Of a stretch of DNA of 64,000 bases, positions 8,161 to 16,741 are shown piece by piece; position 1 is the stretch's first letter, and every line of letters starts with the position of its first letter. Below the pieces are notes generated by a model, which worked only from the letters and a program-made list of their open reading frames with translations, was not told the origin of the DNA and did not search any database. The translations under genes and the position numbers were made by a program. This DNA comes from Terriglobales bacterium. Its GTDB lineage: Bacteria; Acidobacteriota; Terriglobia; Terriglobales; Acidobacteriaceae. The stretch covers positions 301,623-365,622 of the forward strand of contig JAOAPE010000005.1 in NCBI GenBank assembly GCA_025462725.1, written 5' to 3'.

Positions 8161-9447
8161 TCAGATTCCTGCTTGCATGGGGATCAAAGAGCCGGAAGCA
8201 TTTTGCGAGCGCTTGCCCTTATTAGCCTTCGCAACAGCATGACGATAAACGTCGTCATACAGCTTCCCGAGTCGTTGCGGATTGCGCGTGTGCTGTAGAT
8301 GCTGCTTTCCAGCTTCGCCGAGCGCGCGACGGAAATCCGCGTTGCGCGTCATGAATGAAAGCCGATGCACCATCTCGCGCCTCACATTTTCTTTGTCCGC
8401 AGAGTACCAGAGCAGCCCGCGACCTTCGGGACTCGTTTCCCGATTCATGGCATTATCAGCGGCCAAGACTGCCTTGCCATGTGACATCGCCAGTACAGCC
8501 AGCGATTCCATGCGATGGTGCGATTCTCCTGCATTCATGGCGACCGGATCAGCGATGACTGTCTGTGCGGCTTCTACCGCTTTCAGGCAATCCTCTTCAG
8601 GGACCACAGTAACTTTCTCGCGAATTCCCAAGTCTCTCGCCCGCTTGCTCGTCTCCAGTAGCAACTCACTCGGAGTGATCACCAATAGCCGGGCAGTCTC
8701 GGCCTCAAGTAAGAGTTGGGAGAAAACTGTAAAGAGGATATCCACTGAAAGCGCCGCTGCGGTCTGTCCTGGGGCGTCGGATTCAGCAGCAGCTGGCCCC
8801 TGTGCGATCTTGACCGCAATGGGAACTGTGCGGTTGAGACCAGAATCTTCACTCTTATAGGGATTATTTTCGTCCTGGTCTGAATGAGCTGTCGAAATCG
8901 GATCAGGCACAACAAACACATCTTGAGAAGCAATGCCGCGCGTGATGCAATCCTTCCTCATTCCTTCTGAGTGGACCACTACTGCGGCTGACCTCGCGAG
9001 AGCAAACTGTTCTGCTGTCTTGAACGATCTTGCCAGCCAAGACCCATTGGCGGAGGATTGCTCTTCAATCCACTGGTCTAAGTCGTAAACAACCACGTCA
9101 TCGCCGCGTACCGCCGCCATTCCTGCGGCGAATGAGTGTGCGTGGAGCAGTTGAGCATTGATGTTGGTTCCATTCTCGTCGAACTGCTTTCGCCATTGCC
9201 GCACATCCTGCCAACCTTGAAGGAGTGATGCTGGAGTCTGGGTGTTGGATTTTTCCAATAAGAAATGCGGCGCGGGTTCCTGACGCGAGTTGAGGGTCAG
9301 CAGGTACGGACGCATCCCTACTTGCAACTGGACATCGACAACGTTCGCCACTTCCCGTGCCAAGTTGCATGCGTGCACTACCGTCCAAGCGCGCACGTTG
9401 TTATCCCTGGTCGAGATCTCTTGATACTTCTGCAGCAATGCGGGCAT
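8161..9447 (-). CDS. Glycosyltransferase of the GT-B (GT4-like) type
   Basis: 428 residues, no signal peptide. The N-terminal half contains LLHAHSFAAGMAAVRGDDVVVYD, AAVVVHSEGMRKDC and DVFVVPDPIS, the usual GT4 landmarks (acceptor-domain HAHS, then VxxSE and VxPxG-like loop). The C-terminal half has LLVITPSELLLE, a run to KAVEAAQTVIADPVA, and ESLAVLAMSHGKAVLAAD, similar to the nucleotide-sugar-binding half ending in an E-x7-E-like region. It would transfer a sugar to a cell-surface or exopolysaccharide acceptor; donor and acceptor cannot be told. It lies 1 base after the diguanylate cyclase stop on the same strand, so the pair are probably co-transcribed. A middle stretch with DQDENNPYKSED is low in conservation and may be a linker. 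Confidence 0.68.
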   Translation of the reverse strand: MPALLQKYQEISTRDNNVRAWTVVHACNLAREVANVVDVQLQVGMRPYLLTLNSRQEPAPHFLLEKSNTQTPASLLQGWQDVRQWRKQFDENGTNINAQLLHAHSFAAGMAAVRGDDVVVYDLDQWIEEQSSANGSWLARSFKTAEQFALARSAAVVVHSEGMRKDCITRGIASQDVFVVPDPISTAHSDQDENNPYKSEDSGLNRTVPIAVKIAQGPAAAESDAPGQTAAALSVDILFTVFSQLLLEAETARLLVITPSELLLETSKRARDLGIREKVTVVPEEDCLKAVEAAQTVIADPVAMNAGESHHRMESLAVLAMSHGKAVLAADNAMNRETSPEGRGLLWYSADKENVRREMVHRLSFMTRNADFRRALGEAGKQHLQHTRNPQRLGKLYDDVYRHAVAKANKGKRSQNASGSLIPMQAGI

Positions 9448-9448
9448 T

Positions 9449-10702
9449 TTAGGAGACCTCTTGTGCGCGTTTCTTCGCGATGTCTGAGTGCTTCACGACT
9501 GTGTTACGCCCCTGGTTTTTAGCAGCATAGAGTGCGGCATCCGCTGACTCCACTAGTTCACGCCGGTTCTTGATGTTTGAACCGAAAACAGAAAGTCCGA
9601 TACTGATTGAAAGATTTTCTTTTTGTGGCGATCCGGATTTGTTGGCCGCTGCCGGGATCGTGAATCCGCTATTCTCCATGGCCTTACGGATGCGTTGGGC
9701 CACCGCGAATCCTTCTTCCTCGGTAGTCTCCGGCAATATGATGACAAATTCCTCGCCGCCATAGCGGGCTACTGTGTCCACTTCGCGCATGTCCTCCATT
9801 AAGACACGAGCGACTTGCCGCAACACCTGGTCACCAATATGGTGGCCGTAGGTATCATTCAGGCACTTGAAGTGGTCGATATCCAACATTAAGAGGACGA
9901 ACTCCTGCTGCTTGCGTTCGGAACGCTTCACTTCGAGTTCAAGTTGCTGTTCGAAGTATCCGCGAGAACGTAGTCCGGTAAGATGATCTGTGAAAGCGAA
10001 AAGGATCAATCCTTCATTCGCGCGCTCACGCGCGAGGACGTTTTCTGCTACTCGCGCCAGCGCCCACAGTAGCTGGGCGTCTTCTTTGTCGAATGCATTG
10101 TGCCGCTTCGAAAAATATTGCATAGAGCCCATCACCCGGTTGTTCACGAGAACGGGTATCACCGCTGCCGAGGAAGCTCCCACAGCGTTCAAAAGTTTGT
10201 CCGCTTCAGGATCCTTGCCTTCCTGTACCAGCATCGGCTTGCCAAACTTCATGCACCAGTAATCAAGTATGTTTCCTGATGCGATCGTACCCAAGATCTC
10301 AGGATCGATCCCGGGCGATATCCGCAACTGTGATTGTTCGTCGGCCTCGTTCCAGAAATAGACGAGTGCCTTGTCAGAAGAGATGATCTCCCTTGCGTAG
10401 TCGCAAAGCAGATTGAGTGTTGCATCAAGCTGCATCTGCAATCCCGCCATCATGCTGAGCCGCAACAGAACATTTACATGCTGCCAGCGGTGTTGCATGG
10501 TCGCCTGCGGCAGTTCCGAACACACTTCCACGATGAACTGCTCAGGTGCGGCCGGCTTTCTTGTTGGGTTTTGCAAGACCATGCTCACTTGATGAATCCA
10601 GAGAGGCAGCTGGTACCTGACAGCATGCAGCACGGCAGATACCAACTCTTGGCACCTTCTCGCAAGTTGCCTATCCCATCGTTCCAACAACTTATGATGC
10701 AC
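9449..10702 (-). CDS. GAF-GGDEF diguanylate cyclase
   Basis: 417 residues. Residues about 75-225 form a GAF-like sensor (MQLDATLNLLCDYAREI, VIPVLVNNRVMGSMQYFSK). Residues about 245-405 are a GGDEF domain with LDIDHFKCLNDTYGH and an intact GGEEF active site at 315-319, so it should make cyclic di-GMP from two GTP. An RxxD inhibitory site (REVD, 306-309) lies five residues before GGEEF, the canonical spacing, so product feedback is expected. No transmembrane segment is seen; it is probably cytoplasmic. It starts 369 bases from the divergent gvpL/F gene and is followed without a gap by a glycosyltransferase, suggesting a c-di-GMP-controlled surface polysaccharide. The ATPase and PilZ genes 1-4 kb away are plausible effectors. 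Confidence 0.93.
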   Translation of the reverse strand: MHHKLLERWDRQLARRCQELVSAVLHAVRYQLPLWIHQVSMVLQNPTRKPAAPEQFIVEVCSELPQATMQHRWQHVNVLLRLSMMAGLQMQLDATLNLLCDYAREIISSDKALVYFWNEADEQSQLRISPGIDPEILGTIASGNILDYWCMKFGKPMLVQEGKDPEADKLLNAVGASSAAVIPVLVNNRVMGSMQYFSKRHNAFDKEDAQLLWALARVAENVLARERANEGLILFAFTDHLTGLRSRGYFEQQLELEVKRSERKQQEFVLLMLDIDHFKCLNDTYGHHIGDQVLRQVARVLMEDMREVDTVARYGGEEFVIILPETTEEEGFAVAQRIRKAMENSGFTIPAAANKSGSPQKENLSISIGLSVFGSNIKNRRELVESADAALYAAKNQGRNTVVKHSDIAKKRAQEVS

Positions 10703-10943
10703 ATGTCAGGACTAGAAGGCAGTAATCCACAAGACTGGACTGAGTGTTGGCACAGAGATTCACTATTTTGGAAACAGTATTCTATATACCGGAAAGTGCT
10801 GAAATCGCAGGAAGAAGTCCCGAAAACATCCGGTTTTAGCCCAGTTCTTTGGATTCAAACGCGAGGGATATTAACCTGTCGCAAATTCTATGTTGTTGCT
10901 ATTGCTAAGGTGAAAGGCATAGGATAGCGAAGTAATCGGACAG

Positions 10944-11048
10944 TGCACATCCCCATGTGCATTTTGTTCAGTTTCGCCTCATCAAAGTCACAATTCAGCT
11001 TTTGGGCCCTTTCCCTAACTAAAAGGGGGAGGCGGATTTTGCCGCCTC
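10944..11048 (+). promoter_or_regulatory. Two hairpins in the leader of the gvpL/F gene
   Basis: The 369 bases between the divergent GGDEF and gvpL/F genes contain no convincing gene. Two hairpins lie in it on the gvpL/F side: TGCACAT-cccc-ATGTGCA at 10944-10961, followed by TTTT, and GAGGCGG-6-CCGCCTC at 11029-11048. The first looks like a weak intrinsic terminator or attenuator. The second ends about 10 bases before the CCGGAGA ribosome binding site. I see no match to the c-di-GMP riboswitch core. Confidence 0.4.
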
Positions 11049-11071
11049 GCTCAGTCACCGGAGAATCTGAT

Positions 11072-11815
11072 ATGGCGTGGTACGCGTACTGCATCACGGA
11101 ACAGCAGGCTTTTCAGGGCACGACCAGGGCACGACGTCCTTTCCCGATTGAAAATTTGCGAGGCGTGAATGGCACGCAAGTCTTCGGATATCCCAGCGGC
11201 GATTTCGCCGTCATCGTAAGCGAATACATTTCCAACGGACAGCTAAAACAGCAGGCAGTAGTGGAACATGCGCGCGTAGTCAGTTCTTGTTTTGAGCGCA
11301 CCACCGTTCTTCCATTCCGCTTCGGCACCGTCTTTGAGACAGACGAATCCCTTAGGCGCGCCGTCCGGGCAAATCGCAAGCAGTTCACAGCTTCAGTCGA
11401 TCGTCTTCGTGGAAAAGCGGAGATGCATTTGAAATTGATGGTCAAGGACGGTTCCGTTCGCGAAGCAATGGCAGAAATAGTCCTACCGAAGACCACCGGC
11501 GGAGAATACCTGACCTGCCTTCGAGAGAAAGCAACCAGACAACGCGAGCGACAGACGAAAGCCCGCGCACTCTCGGTTCAAGTCCACAAAATGTTTCATC
11601 CGCTTGAAGAAGAAGTCAGTTGCCGCAGGATTGAGACCGGCGGAATGCTCATAGACATAGCCCACCTGATCGACCACAAATCAATTGAGAAATATCAGAA
11701 CCGCTTCAACACCGCCGCAAGCCAACTTAAAGGCTGCGAGCTAGTGATCAGCGGACCCTGGCCGCCATACCATTTCATGCCGGGCAAGCTTCGCACTGTT
11801 GTCGGAACCAGCTAG
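11072..11815 (+). CDS. GvpL/GvpF family protein
   Basis: 247 residues from ATG 11072, with CCGGAGA just upstream; the frame is open further back, but that part lies in the hairpin-bearing leader. Family features are the N-terminal WYAYCI, an ERTTVLPFRFGTVF segment and a basic helical middle. GvpL/F proteins are gas-vesicle accessory proteins (GvpF contacts the shell protein GvpA). No gvpA or other gas-vesicle gene is present in this window, so this copy is solitary; lone GvpL/F genes occur in soil bacteria, and their job is not settled. Cytoplasmic, with no signal peptide or membrane segment. A strong terminator follows. Confidence 0.82.
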   Translation: MAWYAYCITEQQAFQGTTRARRPFPIENLRGVNGTQVFGYPSGDFAVIVSEYISNGQLKQQAVVEHARVVSSCFERTTVLPFRFGTVFETDESLRRAVRANRKQFTASVDRLRGKAEMHLKLMVKDGSVREAMAEIVLPKTTGGEYLTCLREKATRQRERQTKARALSVQVHKMFHPLEEEVSCRRIETGGMLIDIAHLIDHKSIEKYQNRFNTAASQLKGCELVISGPWPPYHFMPGKLRTVVGTS

Positions 11816-11835
11816 AAATCGAGTTTGAACGAGAG

Positions 11836-11864
11836 AAGGACACGGTCATGCCGTGTCCTTTTTT
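11836..11864 (+). terminator. Intrinsic terminator after gvpL/F
   Basis: A perfect 10-bp stem (AAGGACACGG / CCGTGTCCTT) with a 5-base loop runs into a T tract, 20 bases after the gvpL/F stop. Confidence 0.85.
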
Positions 11865-11881
11865 GTTTGCCTGCGATTCTC

Positions 11882-11934
11882 AAAGGTACCTTTCTAAGCA
11901 ACTTGTCTGGTTGACTCTAGTGCCTTTCAAAAGG
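11882..11934 (+). promoter_or_regulatory. Paired AAAGG/CCTTT palindromes upstream of the PilB-like gene
   Basis: A perfect 12-bp palindrome AAAGGTACCTTT (11882-11893) and a second, CCTTT-ca-AAAGG (11923-11934), share the same half-site and lie 30 bases apart, just before ATG 11947. They could be operator sites for one regulator. No clear promoter could be fixed between them. Confidence 0.35.
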
Positions 11935-11946
11935 TAAGTTCAGCCA

Positions 11947-13829
<1,883 letters not shown>

Positions 13830-13833
<4 letters not shown>

Positions 13834-14171
13834 GCACAAAAGCGACTCCGAGAATCAGCAACCGTTCCGCCGATCGATATCGAGGCTATTCCGATCTTTC
13901 CATAGTGTACGAAGGCAGTAGCGAGAATATTCCCGTTCACGTTCCCGACGTGAGCACTACGGGGATGTTCATCAACACTTCACGCCACTTTCCCGAAGGA
14001 GCCGTCATAAAGGTGCGGTTTCGCTTGGTGCGTTCGAATCTTGAGATTACGGCGCGTGCGGAGGTCCGGTACTGCCTGACCGGAGTGGGCATCGGCGTCC
14101 AATTCGTTGATATCTCAGCCGAAGATCAGGCAGCAATTGAGCAGGAACTCCAAATCAGCAAGCTCCCTTAG
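13830..14171 (+). CDS. PilZ-domain protein
   Basis: 113 residues, essentially a single PilZ domain. RSADRYRGY supplies the RxxxR half and DVSTTGMFI the D/NxSxxG half of the c-di-GMP-binding motif, so ligand binding is expected. The start is TTG at 13830, behind AGAAGGAG and overlapping the ATPase stop (TTGA). This coupling suggests the PilZ protein acts with the ATPase, possibly as a c-di-GMP-sensing partner as PilZ is for PilB in some bacteria. It has no transmembrane segment. Confidence 0.88.
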
Positions 14172-14198
14172 CTCAGATTAACCCTCCTAAATGCGCAC

Positions 14199-14224
14199 CG
14201 CCCAGCAACCCTGTCGGGCGTTTT
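14199..14224 (+). terminator. Weak intrinsic terminator after the PilZ gene
   Basis: CGCCC / GGGCG stem with a 12-base loop followed by TTTT, about 30 bases after the PilZ stop. The stem is short, so read-through into the response regulator is possible. Confidence 0.45.
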
Positions 14225-14332
14225 GTGCATCTGTCTACTTACAAGTGGTATTCGACTACCATTCCGCAGCAAAAAGTCGTATAAAACCCTTGCCGAACTT
14301 TGCACCCTAGCACTTCTAAACCCGGAGGAGAT

Positions 14333-15838
14333 TTGGCCACAGGAATTCAACGCGTTCGCGCATTGATAGTTGATAGCGACGCAACCATGTCGCGCTTCTT
14401 GACTGCCCACTTGTCCAAGCGGAACTTTGAGGTTTCCGTTGCAGCTTCTGGCGAAGAGGCATTGCGTACGTTTCGCGCGTTTAATCCGAACATTGTTTTG
14501 ATGGACGTATCACTGCCGGCAATGACGGGCATGGAAACGCTCTCCCGCTTGCGCCAGATCAAGCCTGATGTTCCGGTCATCGTCATCTCTGCGCAAAATG
14601 ATCCTGAGCTGATCTTCAAGGCCTCAAAGATGGGTGCGGAAGAATACCTGGCGAAGCCCTTCGACCTCAAAGATCTCGACTTGCGCGTCACGCGTGTTCT
14701 TGAAAAGCAGCGTCCCGCTGCGGAGGCCACGCAAATACGCGACCAGGTCCGCGGCGACACGGAATTTTCCATGCTCTTTGGTACCAGTCCGAAGATGGAA
14801 GACGTGAAAATGACGATCGAAAAAGTGGCTGACACGAACGCCACTGTGTTGATCCGCGGTGAAAGCGGTACTGGCAAGGAAATGGTGGCGCGCATGGTCT
14901 ACGCGCAGTCGGGTCGCCGTGAAAAGCCCTTTGTAAAAGTGAATTGTGCTGCCATTCCGCACGAACTACTTGAGAGCGAACTCTTCGGATACGAACAAGG
15001 CGCATTCACGGGAGCCAATAGACAGAAGCTAGGTAAGTTTGATCAGGCGAACAACGGCTCCATCTTCCTCGATGAAATAAGCGAGATGCATCCGGCACTT
15101 CAGGCCAAGCTACTGCACGTGCTGCAAGACGGCCAGTTCGCACGGCTTGGAGGCAAGCGCGACATCGCGGTTGACGTCCGGGTATTAGCAGCGACAAACA
15201 AGCCTCTGGAGCGCGCTGTGGCGCAGGGCTCGTTCCGCGAGGATCTTTTCTATCGCTTGAATGTGGTCACCATTCATATTCCACCGCTGCGCGAGCGCCG
15301 CGAGGAAATCTCCGTATTCCTCGATTTCTTCTTGAACAAGTACAGCCACTACTATGGGAAGCATCCTGCTCCGTTCAGTGATAACGCTATTGCCCGGATG
15401 ATGGAATATTCCTGGCCCGGCAACATTCGCGAGTTGGAGAATCTCGTCAAGCGTTACACCATCGTCGGAAACGAAGCGCAGATCATCCGCGAGCTATCAA
15501 CGCATAAGCCGATCGTTACATCCACCAGCTTTGGTTCCGGAATGCAGGATGGCGACGAGCTACAGCAACCGCAGCAACGAAGTCCTATTTATCGCGACAC
15601 ACCCACGCCCGCGGCAGCCATCCCGGACGGAGTAAATGGCAACCCGTCATTGCTTGAAATCGGCAGACAAGCTGCAATGAAAGCCGAACGGGAAGCGATT
15701 GAGCGAATCCTGACGCAAACAAAGTGGAATCGCCGGCAAGCAGCAAAGATTTTGAAGATCAGCTACAAGGCCCTCCTCAACAAGTTGAAGCTGATGGAAG
15801 AGCAGGACCAAGCCAAGGTTGAGCAGAAGACTGCTTAG
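14333..15838 (+). CDS. Sigma-54-dependent response regulator (receiver-AAA+-Fis)
   Basis: 501 residues in NtrC/PilR order. The receiver domain (about 8-125) has the phospho-acceptor Asp58 in VLMDVSLP and the conserved Lys in AKPF. The AAA+ domain has a Walker A GESGTGKE (176-183), GAFTGA (223-228, the sigma-54 contact loop) and ATNKPLERAV. A Fis-type helix-turn-helix (NRRQAAKILKISYKALLNKL) lies at the C-terminus. It activates sigma-54 promoters when phosphorylated; no partner kinase is in the window. I place the start at TTG 14333, behind GGAGGAG, although the frame extends to TTG 14300. Neighbouring ATPase and PilZ genes make pilus or surface genes plausible targets (inference). Confidence 0.93.
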   Translation: MATGIQRVRALIVDSDATMSRFLTAHLSKRNFEVSVAASGEEALRTFRAFNPNIVLMDVSLPAMTGMETLSRLRQIKPDVPVIVISAQNDPELIFKASKMGAEEYLAKPFDLKDLDLRVTRVLEKQRPAAEATQIRDQVRGDTEFSMLFGTSPKMEDVKMTIEKVADTNATVLIRGESGTGKEMVARMVYAQSGRREKPFVKVNCAAIPHELLESELFGYEQGAFTGANRQKLGKFDQANNGSIFLDEISEMHPALQAKLLHVLQDGQFARLGGKRDIAVDVRVLAATNKPLERAVAQGSFREDLFYRLNVVTIHIPPLRERREEISVFLDFFLNKYSHYYGKHPAPFSDNAIARMMEYSWPGNIRELENLVKRYTIVGNEAQIIRELSTHKPIVTSTSFGSGMQDGDELQQPQQRSPIYRDTPTPAAAIPDGVNGNPSLLEIGRQAAMKAEREAIERILTQTKWNRRQAAKILKISYKALLNKLKLMEEQDQAKVEQKTA

Positions 15839-16140
15839 GTGTGGTAATTACGTACCACATGAATGTAGTTCTCCAGTCGGCTACTTTGCACAATACTTGA
15901 TGCAGACATCGCGGCACACTCAATTAAATCGCGGTTTTCAAAAGCCTTTTTGATTTCCTCAGGATGAACATTCGATTTGGTCAGGTAAATGCAACTTACC
16001 TAGTTACCAAAGAGGCCGTAAATCTCAAATGATTCGAAACCCCCAAAGTCTTTCAACTCTTGTACGACGCACTCTGGAAACGGACCGTCGGCACGTCTCG
16101 CATCTTCCCTGATCTTGCCCTCCCACTTTGCCTCTTTCAA
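15835..16140 (-). pseudogene. Remnant of a small gene interrupted by an in-frame TAG
   Basis: The minus strand reads as protein-like sequence for about 100 codons from TTG 16140 to TAA 15835-15837, broken once by TAG at 16000-16002. Before the stop: KWEGKIREDARRADGPFPE and LKDFGGFESFEIYGLFGN. After it: SCIYLTKSNVHPEEIKKAFE and LENYIHVVRNYH. Both halves are in the same frame and have a normal soluble-protein composition. The base composition is more AT-rich than the flanks. Its stop overlaps that of the convergent response regulator. I do not recognise the family. It is either a pseudogene, a readthrough gene or a sequencing error. Confidence 0.4.
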
Positions 16141-16142
16141 AG

Positions 16143-16166
16143 GGTGGCCTAACGGCCACCTTTTTT
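16143..16166 (+). terminator. Intrinsic terminator
   Basis: Perfect 7-bp stem GGTGGCC-taac-GGCCACC followed by six Ts. It is the first good terminator after the response regulator, 305 bases downstream, so the plus-strand transcript would run antisense across the broken gene at 15835-16140. Confidence 0.8.
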
Positions 16167-16189
16167 GTTTACATTCGCTGGAGGTATAA

Positions 16190-16234
16190 GTGGCTCGCTT
16201 CTTCTTCAGTTTGTTTGGCGGACGTTTGCGCTAA
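16190..16234 (+). CDS. Possible 14-residue leader peptide
   Basis: GTG at 16190 lies 5 bases after a good ribosome binding site (CTGGAGG) and opens a 14-codon frame, MARFFFSLFGGRLR, ending at TAA 16232-16234. The peptide is amphipathic and basic, with three consecutive Phe. It sits between a terminator and the DksA-like gene, 84 bases upstream of the latter. It could be a leader or a membrane-active micropeptide; the ribosome binding site is the only positive evidence. Confidence 0.3.
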   Translation: MARFFFSLFGGRLR

Positions 16235-16317
16235 TTCGGGATGGCGAATATCATTATTGATTCCGCAAAACTAGACGCAACATCTCTGGAGATACAGCAT
16301 CAAAAGAGCAGTCATTT

Positions 16318-16686
16318 ATGGATAAGAAGAAACTCGACAACTTTAGGAAGCAACTGGAAGAACGGCAACAGGACCTGCGCAAGATCGTCGCTCGCACTGA
16401 GCAGGACGGTCGCGATGCAGACGTGGGCACCGCTCAAGACATCGCTGATCGTGCGGCGAACTCATACACCAAGGAATTCCTTTTCCATCAAAGCAACAAT
16501 GAGCGGCAATTGCTGCAAATGGTTGAAGTAGCTTTGGCGCGCATTCGCGAGGGAGTTTTCGGCGAATGCATCAATTGCGGTAATGACATCAACGCCAAGC
16601 GTCTCGAAGCCGTTCCCTGGACTCGCTACTGCATAGCGTGTCAGGAAAAGCTGGAGCAAGGCTTGTTGGAAGAATCCAGCACCTAG
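16318..16686 (+). CDS. DksA/TraR-family zinc-finger protein
   Basis: 122 residues. An N-terminal coiled-coil helix pair (LDNFRKQLEERQQDLRKIV to about residue 75) is followed by a four-cysteine zinc finger, ECINCGNDI ... RYCIACQEKL, the TraR/DksA C4 type. Such proteins enter the secondary channel of RNA polymerase and, with ppGpp, modulate initiation at rRNA and stress promoters. The family's usual DxxDxA tip motif is approximated by QDIADRAA at the coiled-coil turn. The gene stands alone between a terminator upstream and a terminator downstream, so it is probably monocistronic. Confidence 0.88.
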   Translation: MDKKKLDNFRKQLEERQQDLRKIVARTEQDGRDADVGTAQDIADRAANSYTKEFLFHQSNNERQLLQMVEVALARIREGVFGECINCGNDINAKRLEAVPWTRYCIACQEKLEQGLLEESST

Positions 16687-16708
16687 TCTCATCGGAAGGC
16701 AAAGAAGA

Positions 16709-16734
16709 AAGCCGCTCTCACGAGCGGCTTTTTT
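16709..16734. terminator. Terminator between the DksA-like gene and asmA
   Basis: 9-bp stem AAGCCGCTC / GAGCGGCTT with a 4-base loop, then TTTT on the plus strand and an A-rich run on the other side. It lies between two convergent genes and could serve both. Confidence 0.8.
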
Positions 16735-16741
16735 ATTTCAA

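Noticed and set aside
10334..10927. 197-codon plus-strand open frame
   Set aside because: It lies antisense to the GGDEF gene, and its composition follows the codon pattern of that gene.
10703..11071. c-di-GMP riboswitch before the gvpL/F gene
   Set aside because: The conserved core sequences of the known classes are absent; only simple hairpins are seen.
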